A stretch of 64,000 bases of DNA from Plectrocnemia conspersa (GCA_009617715.1 VTFK01000170.1:310001-374000), one strand, 5' to 3'. Positions 21,534 through 34,009 are shown, counted from the first letter of the stretch. Made by a program: numbers and translations. The notes: a model not told the origin generated them from the letters alone.

Positions 21534-23205
21534 TTATTCCCGGGAATTAAAAAAAATTTTTACTGTCTCGAATCCTAGAAAATTAAAAAAAATAACCCAT
21601 CACTTTCCGACTCAAAGTTTATCTAATATATCCAACATATATTTTTTCTCGAAATTGCGAGTTTATGAAGTAGAAGGTATTTTAATATCGGACTATATGA
21701 TTAATCTTCATATCAGGAAGATGTGATTCTTCTGAAATCCGAAGAATTGTTGAGAACCGTTCTGAAGATTTTGAAAATAATTTTAAATCGACATTGTGAC
21801 AATGACAACTGATGGAGGATTTGATTTTGCGAAGTTATGACACTTTAAATTTATAAATTGGCCGCCATTTTGTATGAAAAAAAAATATTATTTTTTCATA
21901 CAGGGGGTGCTTAATAATTCTATACGATACCAAAAATTCAATTCTTAATCGTTAAAACAAAATAATTAAGAGCGTTAATTTTTTTGCAAGTCTCAAAAAG
22001 GCTCGTATGATACATTGCTTGTTTTGAAGCGAAAAACTTTTTTTCTTATATTTTATTTCGATGTAAGTTTAGCTTTTGATCGTTTTATATAAAGCGATCT
22101 TTTACGTAAAATTTAAATCTACTGAGTTATGAGTGTTTTGTAAAAAAATGACATATTGGATTTTGCTAGCGAAAATATGCAGGGTGAAAATATACAGAAT
22201 TCTACATTGTCTACGTTTTGAAAAAAATTGGACGTGAGAGTCCTGTCAAAAATTAACTTTGAATAAAATAATTTTATAAACGTTATAAACGTTTTATACC
22301 GGAAAGAGTATGAATGTCAAACACACGAAAGACGATGAACAATATATTCAGGAAAGTGACTTTGAAAATAATGAAAGTGCAGGAATTCCAAATGAAAAAC
22401 TATATTTTAAACCTAGCTTTAATAAGGCTCTAAATGAGACTTAAAAAATAATCAAATTATATCGAAAAAGTCCAGCGAAAGGTACAATTTTATAAAAACA
22501 TGTAAAGAGCGAATTTGAGCTTAAATTATGTCTCGACATAAAGACAAGATAAAATTCCTTAATACATTTTTTTAAAGTTACGAAATTGCATCATAAAATA
22601 TTTAATTAATCTTGACATCGGCCATATTTGGAATGAATTGAACATTCACGTATTGGAAAATATTTATGAAGTACTCACTCCTATAAAACTGGTAGTTAAA
22701 GCTCTAAGTCGCCGGGATGCTACTTTATTAAACAATGCATTATTGCACCACCAGCATATTACAACCGCGAGAAATAAAATATTCAACTTTAAAAAGGAGT
22801 TTCAGATTTTAATCTAGATCTTTTGTTCAGCTTAATATTTACAATTAAGCCAACGTCGACAGAAAGCGAGCGAGTGTTTTCTACGGTTGGAATATTTGCC
22901 ACAAAAACCAGGAATATGCTATGTGATTCGTCTTTAAATGTTTTGGTGTTCTTAAAAACATATTTTGACTCACAATAGTATTTATACAATAAGGATATAA
23001 TAATTTCGATTAAAACATTTGTAATAAATTAAATTGAAATAAATATGGAATAAAATATTTTTGATTTGTTTCAATAAATTTTTTACGTATCGTACCTATG
23101 TTTGTCCACAAATAATATAAGTTAATTTCTTAAATAATTTAAATGAAAAATAATCAAAGTCTTGAGGCCCGGGAATTGAAAAAGCCTGAGACTTCAGAAT
23201 ACCTA
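21534..23205 (+). mobile_element. Third hAT relative, left terminus lost
   Basis: The right end CTGAGACTTCAGAATACCTA matches the terminus of the 15665-16706 element. The left begins TTATTCCCGGGAATT, the subterminal sequence, lacking the outer 30 or so bases. Flanking ATTGCAAC on the right and GTTGCAAC on the left agree at seven of eight bases. The transposase relic on the plus strand has LENIYEVLTPIKLVVKALSR near 22650 and ASERVFSTVGIFATKTRNML near 22860. It carries about 0.87 kb more internal DNA than the 15.6-kb copy, including an acidic peptide near 22310 and the nested tandem repeat at 21800-22290. Confidence 0.72.
21800..22290 (+). repeat. Degenerate 290-bp tandem repeat, forward
   Basis: Landmarks recur about 290 bp apart: AAGTTATGACACTTTAAAT at 21832 and TGAGTTATGAGTGTTTTG at 22123; ACAGGGGGTGCTTAATAATTC at 21900 and GCAGGGTGAAAATATACAGA at 22179. 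The same family occurs inverted at 53800-54450. Confidence 0.65.
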
Positions 23206-23214
23206 ATTGCAACT

Positions 23215-24410
23215 GATCTCGATACACAAAAACAATGAATCCTTCGATATTATCTGAATTAAACTTATGAATTCGAATTATGAATGCTTTGATTAGTGTT
23301 GATAAAATCAACTATGATCTATAATTCTCTATCATTGTTTTCCGAGAAATGTATGGAAGTCACTTTCGCAATTTTCCGTACGTCAGAATCTGTTTTATCT
23401 GATAGTGATAAAATTTACATTGGCATATAATTTTCTTTTCTTTTTATCTATAAGAGTAACATTATACATTTTTCAAACACCTGGAAAAATATTTGTTTTC
23501 GAGAGGCAAATACCGCTTGTCATTTTTGCTTTGAACTGATTTTTAATTTACCGAGACCTCATTATTACAATAAATAAGAATAATATGATTGACTTAAAAT
23601 ATGAATATTTCTGTAACGGACAATTTCACGTGACAATCTTACTAGCGGAACATCTGTAACATATTTACTGGCAAAGCTAATAAAAGCAAATGCTTAGGAA
23701 AGCGCTCTATATAAATTTTGATGAAAATAAAAGTTACCTATTATATATACAAAAATAAAACCAAACATTTTTCGCTACGCAGCAAACATACATGACACAT
23801 ATGCACTGTTTTATAGAAAATATATACAGATTTTTGCCTATTATAATAATCTATGTTTTAACAATACTATTTCATCGTCTATATCTAACATTGATCTATG
23901 CTTGTCTGATATAATAAGCGTACCTTTTACTCAGATTGAAAAATGCTTACACTTTTGTCTAAACCACTTTATTAACTGGTAGCTTTTTAAGGCGTCTGGA
24001 GCACTTTGGAGCACTCGAACGATAAACAAATGCTTATTTGCCATCGAACACGACAACTCGACTCCAACCCCAGTGGCTCGATGGGGGAGGGTGATGGGGG
24101 TGTGGAGTTTTTTTCTAGGTGGTGCCAAAGTGATGTTTGAATGTTCAGTGATTGCCACGTCTTATCCGACACAAAGAACCAGAGTGTATATTACGATATT
24201 CGACGTTTGTGGCCGCAACGATGATGCATAGCAAAGTAATCTATCATTCACGGCTATATGTATGTGTTAGATAGATGTAGTATAATGCACTTGTCGAAGT
24301 TTAAATTTATTGTATCTGAATCTACAATACAATACAATATATAAAAATATTGTTGGTAATCTAAAATAGGTGTGCTTTTATTATACAAGTATATTACTAA
24401 CACATATTTA
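23215..24410. other. AT-rich DNA with one moderately GC-rich stretch
   Basis: Around 23985-24180 the sequence is less AT-rich (CCAACCCCAGTGGCTCGATG, GGGGGAGGGTGATGGGGGTG) and open on the minus strand for 60-75 codons without splice support. The rest shows nothing recognisable. Confidence 0.35.
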
Positions 24411-24411
24411 T

Positions 24412-25010
24412 TTATTTAGATTTAATTAAGACCATCGTGACCTAACAGGTTATCCCAATGCGTCACGATCGTCGAAAACAATAATTGTATTATCTAATAC
24501 ACAAAAAATGTATATGTACATAATCAGAATAATATCCAAAAAGTAATAAAACAAAACAAAAAAGCATAAAATATCAAAATTATATGATACGAACTGGACC
24601 AGCTCCTCATAGCTAACATTAAACAGGTCAATGTGTAATGGCAGCGTATTAAGAGTCAGGATTGTCGACAGCACCTTTCAGTAATTTGAAAAAATGCTTA
24701 GCGACATACAAATTTCTGCGAGAATTCAGTATTTTTAAATTTTTTCCACTATCGTCACATTTGGCTATTCAGGGATTCAAAATTATAGATCGCGATTCAA
24801 GAATGCTACAAGCTAAGTTGTCATAGAGGATGCGAATAACTGATGGATCGTCAAGGCGTTCCTCATAACAAAGCCGAGCATCTTGGAGATTTATCACAGA
24901 CGTCGTGTATGTGTAGAGAGAACCTCCACTTGCTCTCAAAAGTGATTCCGAGATCTTTAGTGGACATTTCTCTGGTCAAAATGTTACAAAATATCTGACT
25001 TCTGAAACGC
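24412..25010 (-). mobile_element. Reverse copy of LINE 3' region
   Basis: It starts with the reversed tail (ATTTATTTATTTAGATTTAA) and the hallmark CCATCGTGACCTAACAGG and CGTCACGATCG, also present in forward orientation at the end of the LINE at 38.1 kb. The minus strand encodes LHIDLFNVSYEELVQFVSYN near 24600, the terminal peptide of this LINE family, and then earlier C-terminal sequence toward 25.0 kb with stops. Confidence 0.8.
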
Positions 25011-25019
25011 AAAATTAGT

Positions 25020-25765
25020 TATTATAAATCGTATACTTTAAGCGAGATCCCCCAGTGACTATAAAATATATTTTGTTGTAATTAAATACACAATGATGTT
25101 TGATTATATATTTAATCACACTATTGAAGATACATTTTTTTTAAATACCATGAAAAATATAGCCAGATTTACATCAGAAAAATAAGATGATTTTTTGTGT
25201 CCTGGTTCATATTTTAGGCATTATAGATTGTATTTTAGAATATTATCTGCTTAATTTATCGTTTTTCACTACTAATTTTAACAAATTGAAGATTTTTTCA
25301 TAATAGTGTAGTGCACGTTAAATTAATTTAAAGGTAAACTTTTAAATAAATAATAATCGATACATTGCAAAAATGTATGGGAGCTTTCCACAGAGTTACA
25401 ACATAAAATTTGCCTGTCGGCGAACTTAAATCACTATATTTAATAATCCAAATAGATTCTTAATCCAAATCTTGTCCAAAATATAAAAAAGGAACAGTTG
25501 TTTTTGACAATTTTCTCTACATTTTATAAATACATGAGCTTAAATTTATCATTAATGTATGTTTTAAAGCACCAATTTTAACATTTTTCAAAGAATGCAA
25601 TAATTAAATTAATTTTATTTTTTCGCAATACGTTACTATCCAATAATTGAATAACGATTTACACCTCTGATTAATCGTGTTATCAATTTTTTTTATTTGC
25701 AATTTTATTATTTACTATACACATACATAAATTGCATTATATGATATCCATTATATGATAGGCGT
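25020..25765. other. AT-rich intron-like DNA
   Basis: No coding or structured element recognised. Confidence 0.45.
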
Positions 25766-26110
25766 CGGCGTTGAAAGCTCGATTATAAAAGCTCGCGCCC
25801 CCGTTGAAGCATCGCTAGTGGAGATGTATCCCGGGGCCACTTGACGGCGCTCTAATCGCTGCAATCACCGCCTAGTCCCTATCTCTCTCTCTTTCTCCCC
25901 TGATCTGCGGGTGGGAGTGAGAGGACAGTCGACACCCTCTCGCCTCTAGTGCTAATCACTACAATCATCTTCTGTACTCGCGCGCATGCCTCACATACTG
26001 ATGTATTCGCTTACTCCGAGCACCACTTTCAATCCAGGCGTTGGTAACCGCTTAAATACCAGTCCATTAATTCTTGCCCCATGCATACGCGACTGTGACG
26101 AGTCAAAGAC
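25765..26110. promoter_or_regulatory. Long GC-rich, non-repeat island
   Basis: About 340 bp of non-repetitive GC-rich sequence (GGCGTCGGCGTTGAAAGCTC, CCCGGGGCCACTTGACGGCG, CTCGCGCGCATGCCTCACAT) with a CT-rich run (TCTCTCTCTCTTTCTCCCC). No long open frame exists. It is a good candidate for a conserved non-coding element in the intron. Confidence 0.35.
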
Positions 26111-26439
26111 TTAAAAAATCATCCATATAATAGTGATTCTGAGGTATGATTCTCATCAATGAGAAAAAGCAAATTAGAATTTGACAGAAGGCATTCAAAC
26201 GATACATACATTATCGTATTCTATTTTTATTAATTTATTACATACTATGTTCCAACTCTTTGTCATTACCGCTGAAAACATTATTGTGCTTGGAAAGCTA
26301 ATTGAGAAACTGGATAGCTCATGTATATAGGGTAAAAAAAATATTTAATCAAAACAATTTTTTTTACCAAATTAATATTAGAATTACAAAAATGTGTTAT
26401 TATGATATGAAACAATGTTTATAAAAATATTGAAGATAG

Positions 26440-27270
26440 TAAAATAAAAAGACTTCGATACAACTCAAAACTGTGGTTTAATGATGATGATAAAAATATC
26501 ATACAAATACCAAAATAATTAAAAAAAACGAGTAGAATTTAAAGTTTTAAATGAAAAGTGGAAAGCATACCAACAATGTAAAAATATTACAGTCAAAGCA
26601 TTAAAAAAGCTAAAAAATGGTACGAAAAGTCGATAGATTAATTAAAAAACCAAATAATATGTGAAAAGCAATAAAAAAATGTAATTAATCCTATTCAGAG
26701 AAACTACATAATGAATACTACATAGAGATTGCTGGAAATATTGTATATATAAAGATATATAATAGCAGAAAAAATGAGATTGTGAATTCAATACTAAATA
26801 AATCAATATCATTAGAAAAAATTTACAACATAATTTGTAAATTAAAAAAAGGAACCATTACTGATGAATTAAATGTAAATATAATTAAACAAACATGGAA
26901 CATACTAGGAACTAATTTATATTATTGAGTTAATACAGCACTCTCTGAAGGTAAAATACATGGAAATTTGAAGATTGCTACTATTATACCTATACATAAA
27001 ATAAACAAAATAGTAAGGAGGTTAAGGAAATGAGACCAATCAACATATTACCTTGTATAGAAAAGGTGATGGAAAAAGTAGTAAGCAAACAATTAAAGGA
27101 TTTCATTATTTCTCAAAACATTATTCAGAGAAAAATATTCTACTGGGCTGCATTAGAAGTAGTTATAAATCAGTATTTATTACCCAAGGATACAAACAAA
27201 ATCATTCGAGCAGTTTTCTTTTTTTTTATGAAAAACGTCGTGTAAAAAAAATGCTACAAATACGTTTTTA
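26440..27270 (+). pseudogene. LINE reverse transcriptase relic, second family
   Basis: Plus-strand peptides in several frames: LWFNDDDKNII near 26475 (family: PWFDDEVKDAI, after the endonuclease domain), ISLEKIYNIICKLKKGTITD near 26810, KIATIIPIHK near 26975, and MRPINILPCIEKVMEKVVSK at 27030, which is the RT block-2 region (YRPISLLPCLSKIFEK). The copy ends around a T-run at 27220. It is a different lineage from the 36.2-kb LINE and carries many frameshifts. Confidence 0.65.
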
Positions 27271-27289
27271 AGTTGCGCGGCGATCGGAA

Positions 27290-27830
27290 TAAATATACCA
27301 TTAGCTTAGGTGCATTTACACAAAATACTTGTATTGAAAAATACGGGGGACAGGTGCAGTGCTACCAAATTTCCACCTGTTCAAATTCACAAGCTACACA
27401 AAACAAAGATTAAAAAATAAACAAAGATAAAATGCAATGAAACTAATTCCACTCCCAAAGAGCAAAACAATATCTTTGCATACATCGATTTTGATAAACT
27501 TTGCGACTTGGGACACATGGCTTAATATAAGCCGAGATTTATAAAATTGAAAAAGCAGCCGCTTCCCTCTTCACGTCAAAGTCTGAAACCCAGAGTTCAT
27601 GTGTAATTTTTATTGAAGTTATATTATTACTAATGTGCTGCTCTAAATTGAAACTCAATTTGACAGTTGCGAACCGTCCGTTTACTGTTTAAACCCAAAT
27701 ATAACCTAATCGAATTAACGAGATTAATATTTAATTAAGTTAATAAACGCAAAAACTTTTACTAATGCCATTAATTTGTCGTTTAGAAATATTTATTTTC
27801 AATATATAAAATTTAATCCACCAGATGGTT
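27290..27830. other. No gene seen
   Basis: A local inverted motif ACAGGTGCAG...CCACCTGT occurs at 27350-27380. Nothing else was recognised. Confidence 0.4.
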
Positions 27831-28260
27831 GACGACTCATTCTTCGACCCGTTGGGCGGAGTAGTTGTTGGGGGGAGGTGGTTGTATCGACGCTGTCACC
27901 CATTCACGTACCCCTCGCAAATGTCTATTCATTAGATCGTTAAGGCTCTCTGGCATAAGATGCGATAAAGCACCGTTCACACACATCCGCCAGATCTTTT
28001 ACATATTTTGATACACGCGAGAGATAGCCCCGCTGGGCTATTTCAGGATACACATCCTTTTCGGGAACGAACAAAATCAATACCGAGCCACAGATTACCG
28101 GCGATAAGTTACACGAAAAATGTTGCCTCCTCAAGAACTTTCCACGCAACGTACACGTAAACCTACGCTTGCCTATGTATGTGAATGTAATAGAAAGAGT
28201 ATGGCGGCGGAAAATTACAAGCTCGCAGCTAATGAAAATGTTTATGTATTTTATAAGTGA
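27830..28260. promoter_or_regulatory. Non-repeat GC-richer block
   Basis: Sequence of balanced composition (GACCCGTTGGGCGGAGTAGT, TAGCCCCGCTGGGCTA) with a 142-codon minus-strand frame over part of it. It could be conserved non-coding DNA or the weak terminal exon proposed at 27940-28174. Confidence 0.3.
27940..28174 (-). CDS. Very weak candidate terminal exon
   Basis: Within a minus-strand open frame of 142 codons (27940-28368), an acceptor-like CTATTACATTCACATACATAG precedes 28174. Taking it as the exon start leaves two bases before the open frame, the phase required after the exon at 41999-42082. The frame then runs 77 codons to TAA, and AATAAA on the minus strand follows near 27.8 kb. The sequence is not repeat-like and is more GC-rich than its surroundings. 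The protein (ending FIASYAREP) resembles nothing I know, and phase agreement has a one in three chance, so this is only a lead. Confidence 0.15.
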
Positions 28261-28439
28261 CCTACGATACTGTGCATATAATGTGTATAATAAACATGGA
28301 GGTATGGCGTCATGGAAGAAATTAACTTTACTCGCCAAGTAAATTATTCCATATTTCAATATATTCATATTATAGTTAACAATTATATATTTATTAATTT
28401 ATTTACATATATACATATGCATTGCATAACAGCTTTACG

Positions 28440-29290
28440 CCAATGAACCATGCATAGACGCTGGATGACAATGCTTGCAGAAACTGCGAGTACCTAGATG
28501 AGAACACATCAATACTATCCGACGGATGGTACAAAAGTTGGATAGATAGATATACTTTTTAAGAAATTGTCAGATACCACATTTTTGCATGCGGCTTTTC
28601 AAACAATACTCACTATTAATAAGGTGGCATACTAAAACGAAGTTTTATAGAATCTCCAGATTACGTATATTCCCTACAAGCAGCTTAAAGTAGTGCTTTT
28701 TCAAGTACACTCAAAATCTGAAGTTAAACGAACATCATATATTTGAATAAAAGTTTTGTCCAATTCTCGTCTGACTAATCTTCTCAATCCCTTTTATTAG
28801 TGTTGGTGTCTATGGCCGATTGAAATCTGAGAAACCACAGATCAACGTATTTTGTAGAATCGAAAAGTGGCAAAGGTGGTCCAACAATGAACGAAGGTGC
28901 CAAAACTGTATTGGTCTTGAAAAAAGCTAATTAGATTTATTTGAGAGAACCCGCGTTCACGTTTGCTTAAAAAAATGGGAATATAATTCAGAGCATACTA
29001 TATCAAACGCAATATTTTTTCAGGATGTTTTTTCAAGAATGTATTCACGAAAATCACGAATCATTTTTCTTTCGTTGGTGGTAGTCTAATTGACATGTTC
29101 CTAAATTCCATCTCTCCAAATGTTAACTGAACATCAATATCATCAGGTCAATATGCTTAGTCAAGAATGCGAGCTCAAAGTGTAAACTCAACGGGTTTTC
29201 TATTTAACGTCAATTTTTAAATTAATTTCAACGTGGAATAATATGCTTTCGAATCATTATGATCATTTTTTGAAAAAAAATCGTGGTGTG
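28440..29290. repeat. Possible old repeat, related to 3640-3800
   Basis: TAGATGAGAACAcatca...TTTTTGCATGCGGcttttcaaa recurs in the same order as at 3671-3770, suggesting two fragments of one dispersed element. The family is unknown. Confidence 0.3.
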
Positions 29291-29333
29291 AAATGTACAG
29301 CAGCTACAGCACATTTATTATAAAGTTCAAAAT

Positions 29334-29517
29334 CAGGGACGTTATTTGGTGGGACAAGTGGGGGTTCTTATCACCCCCTCCTCTGAATTTGGCTAGAAAA
29401 ATACATGTCATTTAATGAAATACTATGAATTTTTATGAAAACAAAATATAAAAAAACGATCACTGACTAGCCAATTTTTCTTCCCTCTCCCTGAAAAATG
29501 CAGAAATTACATCCCTG
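29334..29517 (+). mobile_element. 184-bp MITE (CAGGGACGT... family), reference copy
   Basis: The ends are inverted: CAGGGACGTTATTT at the left and AAATTACATCCCTG at the right. The interior holds a C-run (CACCCCCTCC) and AATTTGGCTAGAAAAATACA. Related fragments in this window are at 5655-5800 and 32600-32745 (both reversed) and 47995-48070. The CAGGG terminus suggests hAT-type, but no clean 8-bp duplication is visible. Confidence 0.65.
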
Positions 29518-29600
29518 ATTCTAAACCAGAAATTCTCGGGTTATCCCTCAAAGAAAATCTGAAAAATTCTATTCCGAAAATATATATAAAAAATGTTATT
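29518..29600 (-). repeat. Fragment of repeat family B
   Basis: GATTCTAAACCAGAAATTCT and GGGTTATCCCTCAAAGAAAA are the reverse complement of the end of the copy at 32900-33190. The 184-bp MITE lies immediately beside it. Confidence 0.55.
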
Positions 29601-29670
29601 ATTCGTTTACAAAAACATGTGTAAAAAATATTATTTAATAAATACGAAATAAAATATAAATATAAATAAA

Positions 29671-30278
29671 CAAGGGCTTCGAACTGGAACTGAACCGAAT
29701 ACCAGTAATACCGGTTTTTTTCAGAATGAAAACCGGAAAAAAATCATATTTCAGTTCTAGTGAAATCTATTGAAACATCCGATGAAAAAGTAGAATTTTT
29801 TAATAAATTAAGCAATAGAGATACATAAATGTCTACAGGTAATAGAAATAATCGAAATAATTTAAATGAAAATACATTGGAAGATATATTATTAATTAGA
29901 GAAAACGTTAACCTTTTAATTATCTATAAATATATTATACATAAGAATCCTGTATACTTCAACCGTGAAAATACAAATTTGCTTTGTTTCGTTGAATAAA
30001 TTATGTTGTTATCATATATTATATACTTTTAATTCTAATAATTATACTTTTAAATAATTATTTATATTATATTATTGTCTCCATTAAATAGAAGAAATTA
30101 AATTTATTATGGTAGAAAATAATCTTTTAGTACAAGTAAAAACATTTAAAAAATAATCGCTGGATCGAAAACCAAAAACGGTAAAAACATATATTCATTC
30201 CGGAACGAAAACCGGAAATGAGCCGATATTTATTTTTAATTGAACCGGAACGAAAAATATTAGCGGTTCGATGCCCTG
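29671..30278 (+). mobile_element. hAT deletion derivative, CAGGGC-TCGAAC ends
   Basis: The left end CAAGGGCTTCGAACTGGAAC and the reverse complement of the right end, CAGGGCATCGAACCGC, form an imperfect terminal inverted repeat. Subterminal repeats of CCGGTTTT / AAAACCGG type flank the interior. The peptide NRNNRNNLNENTLEDILLIR near 29845 resembles the end of the hAT C-terminal domain (R.RL....I..LLFLK). No matching 8-bp duplication was found. A fragment with the same ACCGGAATTTTAATACCAGT text occurs near 60810. Confidence 0.6.
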
Positions 30279-30879
30279 ATTTAAACCACATGTAAATATT
30301 GCTTTTGAACTATAAGTTACGAATACAAGCAGAGTTTGAGGAGTGACGATTTTAACTTTTAATTATATAAAACAAAGGTCTAACGTCAGAACAATTACAA
30401 ATCAATAAAACTAGGCTATATAGTTTTTATTGTTGTTACTTAAATTCTGGACTTCTTTTTGGAACATCTATAATATAATTATTATAATAAGATAATGATA
30501 AAAAAATATGAAAGAACTACTTATTGCCTATAAATATAATTGTTGTTCATGATTAGCGGAATTAAAATAATATTTATCAATTATTTTTTATTGTTTATGC
30601 TTATAAAATATTAGATCTAACTGTATTTCAGCTGTAAATAAATACATTTTTAGCATAGACATCTAGCGGTGTTTACCAAAATTTTAATTAAAAATAAATT
30701 ATAAACGAAGCAACTTTGTATCAAACAATACCATTAATGGTTTGAAGCTTAGCTAAATTATTAAGTAAACTCGACAATAATTTATTTAAATAAGTATTTA
30801 TGCTATGTGAAAAATTTATTCATAATAATTCGAATATTCAAAATTATTTACTTTATTAAAAAAACATGTAAAGAAAATA

Positions 30880-31180
30880 TGACCCCAGCTCATACTTCGC
30901 GATCGCTGAGCGATAAGAGAATTATTGCAAAATTTTCTGTTCCTAGTGTCTCTCTCTGCGTATCTTTGCATGTGTGCAGTTTGTGTGTGCGTATTTTGTT
31001 ACAGAACACGATATGACTAATCTATGAATTTCCGGCGCGGAACGATGGAGCCACACGTCACTTCCATTTCCGGCGCACACGACAGAAGCGAGGCGAGAGG
31101 GGGTACCGACGTAGGGGTGGGACTTCGAAAAAGGGACTCTTCCACAACAGGCGAAAGCCTTTCCCGTCGGATTAATAAAT
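30880..31180. promoter_or_regulatory. GC-rich island
   Basis: GATCGCTGAGCGATAAG, then TTTCCGGCGCGGAACGATGG and GCGAGGCGAGAGGGGGTACC. A 77-codon plus-strand frame (31024-31257) lacks splice support. A regulatory role is inferred only from composition. Confidence 0.3.
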
Positions 31181-31949
31181 ATAGTTGCGAATGTCGTATA
31201 GTATGTAAATCAAACGCGTATGTAAATAACGCAATAAAATTCTACCTACCAGTATGATAATGCGTACTACTACAATAGTGAGTTTCTCTTCTCTTTTTTG
31301 CTTTCAACATTGCCGAGTAAATGACTTGTGAAATCGGCAAAGGGGGTGGATGTTGGTTGATAAATATAATGTATTATACATATAGTGGCGAACGGAGGGT
31401 CTTTAATTAGTGTGTATGGGCGTATGGTTTGTAAATCATATATTAAATGGTTGTAAGGGTACTAGATATCGCAATACTAGAGTTTTGGAATTTAAGAAGT
31501 TTTGCAATTTTTGCAGTTTTGAAAATTTGCAAAAAAAAAATAGTTTATTCATTTTAACACAGGAACATGTAAAATCAATATTTAATAAAAAAAACACAGC
31601 AGATTCTACTTATGAAGTACTATTTCGAACACTTTGACTATTGCTGTTAAAATCGGCATAGTCATATAATTCTCTATCATAGCTTTGTTTCCCGTTTTAT
31701 GTATACGAGTCACTTAAGTAATTTTCCAAGCATCGGAGATAATATTTATGTAAAACAAACAACATAGGATGTGCCATAGCTTGTTATACAATTGTTATTA
31801 ATTTGAACAATCATTCATTAGCATTTCGCAATTTCATCGGTTTTAACGATTTGCTCTGAATTAATATATCTAATAAACGGCAATTTGATAAAATTGTTAA
31901 CACCTCAACATGTCTTTCTTTGGTTCAGTCACTGTAAGTATGAGTCAAG

Positions 31950-32010
31950 GTCTGGGAACTATATACTTGAGGTCAGTGGCAGATTAAACACTTGGGAAGC
32001 CCCAGGCGCA
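31950..32010 (+). repeat. Possible MITE terminus
   Basis: CAGTGGCAGATTAAACACTT followed by GGGAAGCCCCAGGCGCAAC resembles the CAGTGGCG... ends of hAT MITEs such as 45744-45991. The other end was not identified. Confidence 0.3.
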
Positions 32011-32084
32011 ACATACTTTTGGATAAAATTTATTAGAGATTTTTATATTACGCATATAATATAATTTTCTCTATTTTACTTCTG

Positions 32085-32580
32085 AAAAGTGATATCGGTA
32101 AGGGTGGCTATCATAGTTTTAATAACAAACTATAGAACACTATGCTAATTCGTGTAGGTTAGGTTCGGGTTTGAACAGCAAATGTGCGTTTCGCAACCGG
32201 CAAATTTAGCTTCATAGATATTTTAGCATATAATTTCACTAGCGCCTATTAGTAATATTATATTTTTGCTAATATAAATATATATCTACTGTTGAAAATT
32301 TATTTAGACTTCACTAGTGAAAATAATATAACTTCACCGAAAAATACACATTCACTGCAACATTTATAAATCGCATAAAAATAAATAATGACATATTACT
32401 ATGTACGAAAAAGTTGAAATCATATCATTTTACTAGCACATACGAGATAAATTATATTATCACTAGTAAAGATGTGTATCTTCCGGTGAGACTGTATTCC
32501 GATATGAAATATTTCAAAAAATAATATGTGATATATTCCAGACTGCTTTCTTTAAGGGATAACCCGATTATTTCACCTTT
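32085..32580 (+). repeat. Repeat family B, copy 1
   Basis: Starts AGTGATATCGGTAAGGGTGG; contains GGGTTTGAACAGCAAAT and CACTAGCGCCTATTAGTAAT; ends with AAGGGATAACCCGATTATTT. The same landmarks in the same order are at 32920-33180. No coding capacity was recognised. Confidence 0.55.
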
Positions 32581-32599
32581 AAGTCGTTTCACCTATTGT

Positions 32600-32745
32600 A
32601 CAGGGGGGGGGGGAAATGTTAGCCACTCAGCAATTATTTTCTTTAATATAGTATTACATTAAATGACATGTATTTTTCTGGCTAAATTTAAAGGGGGGGG
32701 CAAATGCTTCCATCTACCCCCCCCCCTTCAAGTGACATTTCTGTT
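32600..32745 (-). repeat. MITE fragment, CAGGGACGT family
   Basis: Bounded by G- and C-runs (ACAGGGGGGGGGGG, TACCCCCCCCCCTTC). The interior TACATTAAATGACATGTATT and TTCTGGCTAAATTTAAAGG is the reverse complement of 29334-29517. Confidence 0.6.
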
Positions 32746-32914
32746 TCAATGCAGTATCTTCAGTTTGATACCGCAAGACTATAGAATGTAAAGTGTTATG
32801 ATTAAAATAATATTTATAAAATTTCATAGCAGAGACCTATAATGTAAAGAGTCTAAGAGAATGAGTAATTGAGTTTACTAAGGAAAATTTCTTAGATGAT
32901 TGAAGTTAAAAATA

Positions 32915-33190
32915 AACAAATATTTTTGGGTTTGAACAGCAAATTTTTCGCAGTTATCATATTGAGTTTCATTAATATTTTAGAGCAGCATATAAATACA
33001 CTAGCGCCTATCAGTAATATTATATTTTCACTGAGAAATATATATATATATAAATGTATTCTAATGATTTCACTGAAATGTTGTATTTTAATAATTATTT
33101 TCGGGATAGATAAGATCCTGTTTTCCTTACATTTTCTTTGAGGGATAACCCGAGAATTTATGGTTTAGAATCAAAGACGTCATTTCAGAT
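32915..33190 (+). repeat. Repeat family B, copy 2
   Basis: GGGTTTGAACAGCAAATTTT, CACTAGCGCCTATCAGTAAT, a TATATATATATA run, and TTTGAGGGATAACCCGAGAA match the copy starting at 32085, about 0.75 kb upstream. Confidence 0.55.
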
Positions 33191-33854
33191 TTTTTTTAAA
33201 TATGATATTTACCATACTATTTCTGTTTTAGTATTCGTTATGTTTAATCTTTGACACAGATTTAATCAAAAAGTCAGTAGCCAAAAAGCTTTAACTCCTC
33301 ATTTTCGACTTTGATTCCGTATCTCTTAACCAAGAAAAATAAATATTTTCACATAAATCTAGAGGCAATATAGAAGAGCTTCTTCATTACAGTGTAAAGC
33401 ATGTGTATCACGAAGCTTATTTACATATTCTTTACAAGCCGTAATTCGAACGGAGAGGAAACTTTCAGTTCGCTGGAAAATATTGGTAAAAATACTAAAA
33501 ACATTAAATAATACCATAAACCATCTCCGCCCTTATACATTTTATAACAAGCACTCAAAAGTTAGCTCGCCTTCTCGAAACTTGTTACATTGTTATATGC
33601 GAAATTTATTATGTTCCACACAAAACAAAACCATCTCGAACGCCACGCGACTCTATCGATTCAAAAGAGAATAAAACATCATACCTAGGTACATAATAAA
33701 TAACGACATCGTCTCGCTCGGCAACAATGAATCATTTAGTTTGAGTCGCGCGTTTTGCTCTTTTATTTATATTGTAATATATAAATCGCCTCGTTAAAAG
33801 CGCTCCTTCACGCTTGGATTTTAGTGAATTACGAACGCAAATCACTTTTATTGG

Positions 33855-33970
33855 TCGTGTAGGGCCGCCTTTGGAGGGGCCACGCGACCGAACGTGTGCC
33901 GGAAGCTTCGGGGGATCTGGTGGACCCCGGATCGGAACCGTGGCTCAGGTCGACAATGACCTCTCAAAAC
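33855..33970. promoter_or_regulatory. Short GC-rich island
   Basis: TAGGGCCGCCTTTGGAGGGG through CCGGATCGGAACCGTGGCTC. A possible acceptor (GGTCGTGTAG) and an AG|GT at the far end exist, but no frame is convincing as an exon. Confidence 0.3.
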
Positions 33971-34009
33971 GTTGAAAGAAAAAAATCATGCGAAACGTAA
34001 TTAATCAAT

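Noticed and set aside
33855..33970. Host coding exon
   Set aside because: AG and GT dinucleotides bound the GC-rich text, but no frame gives a convincing protein or matches the phase of the known exons.
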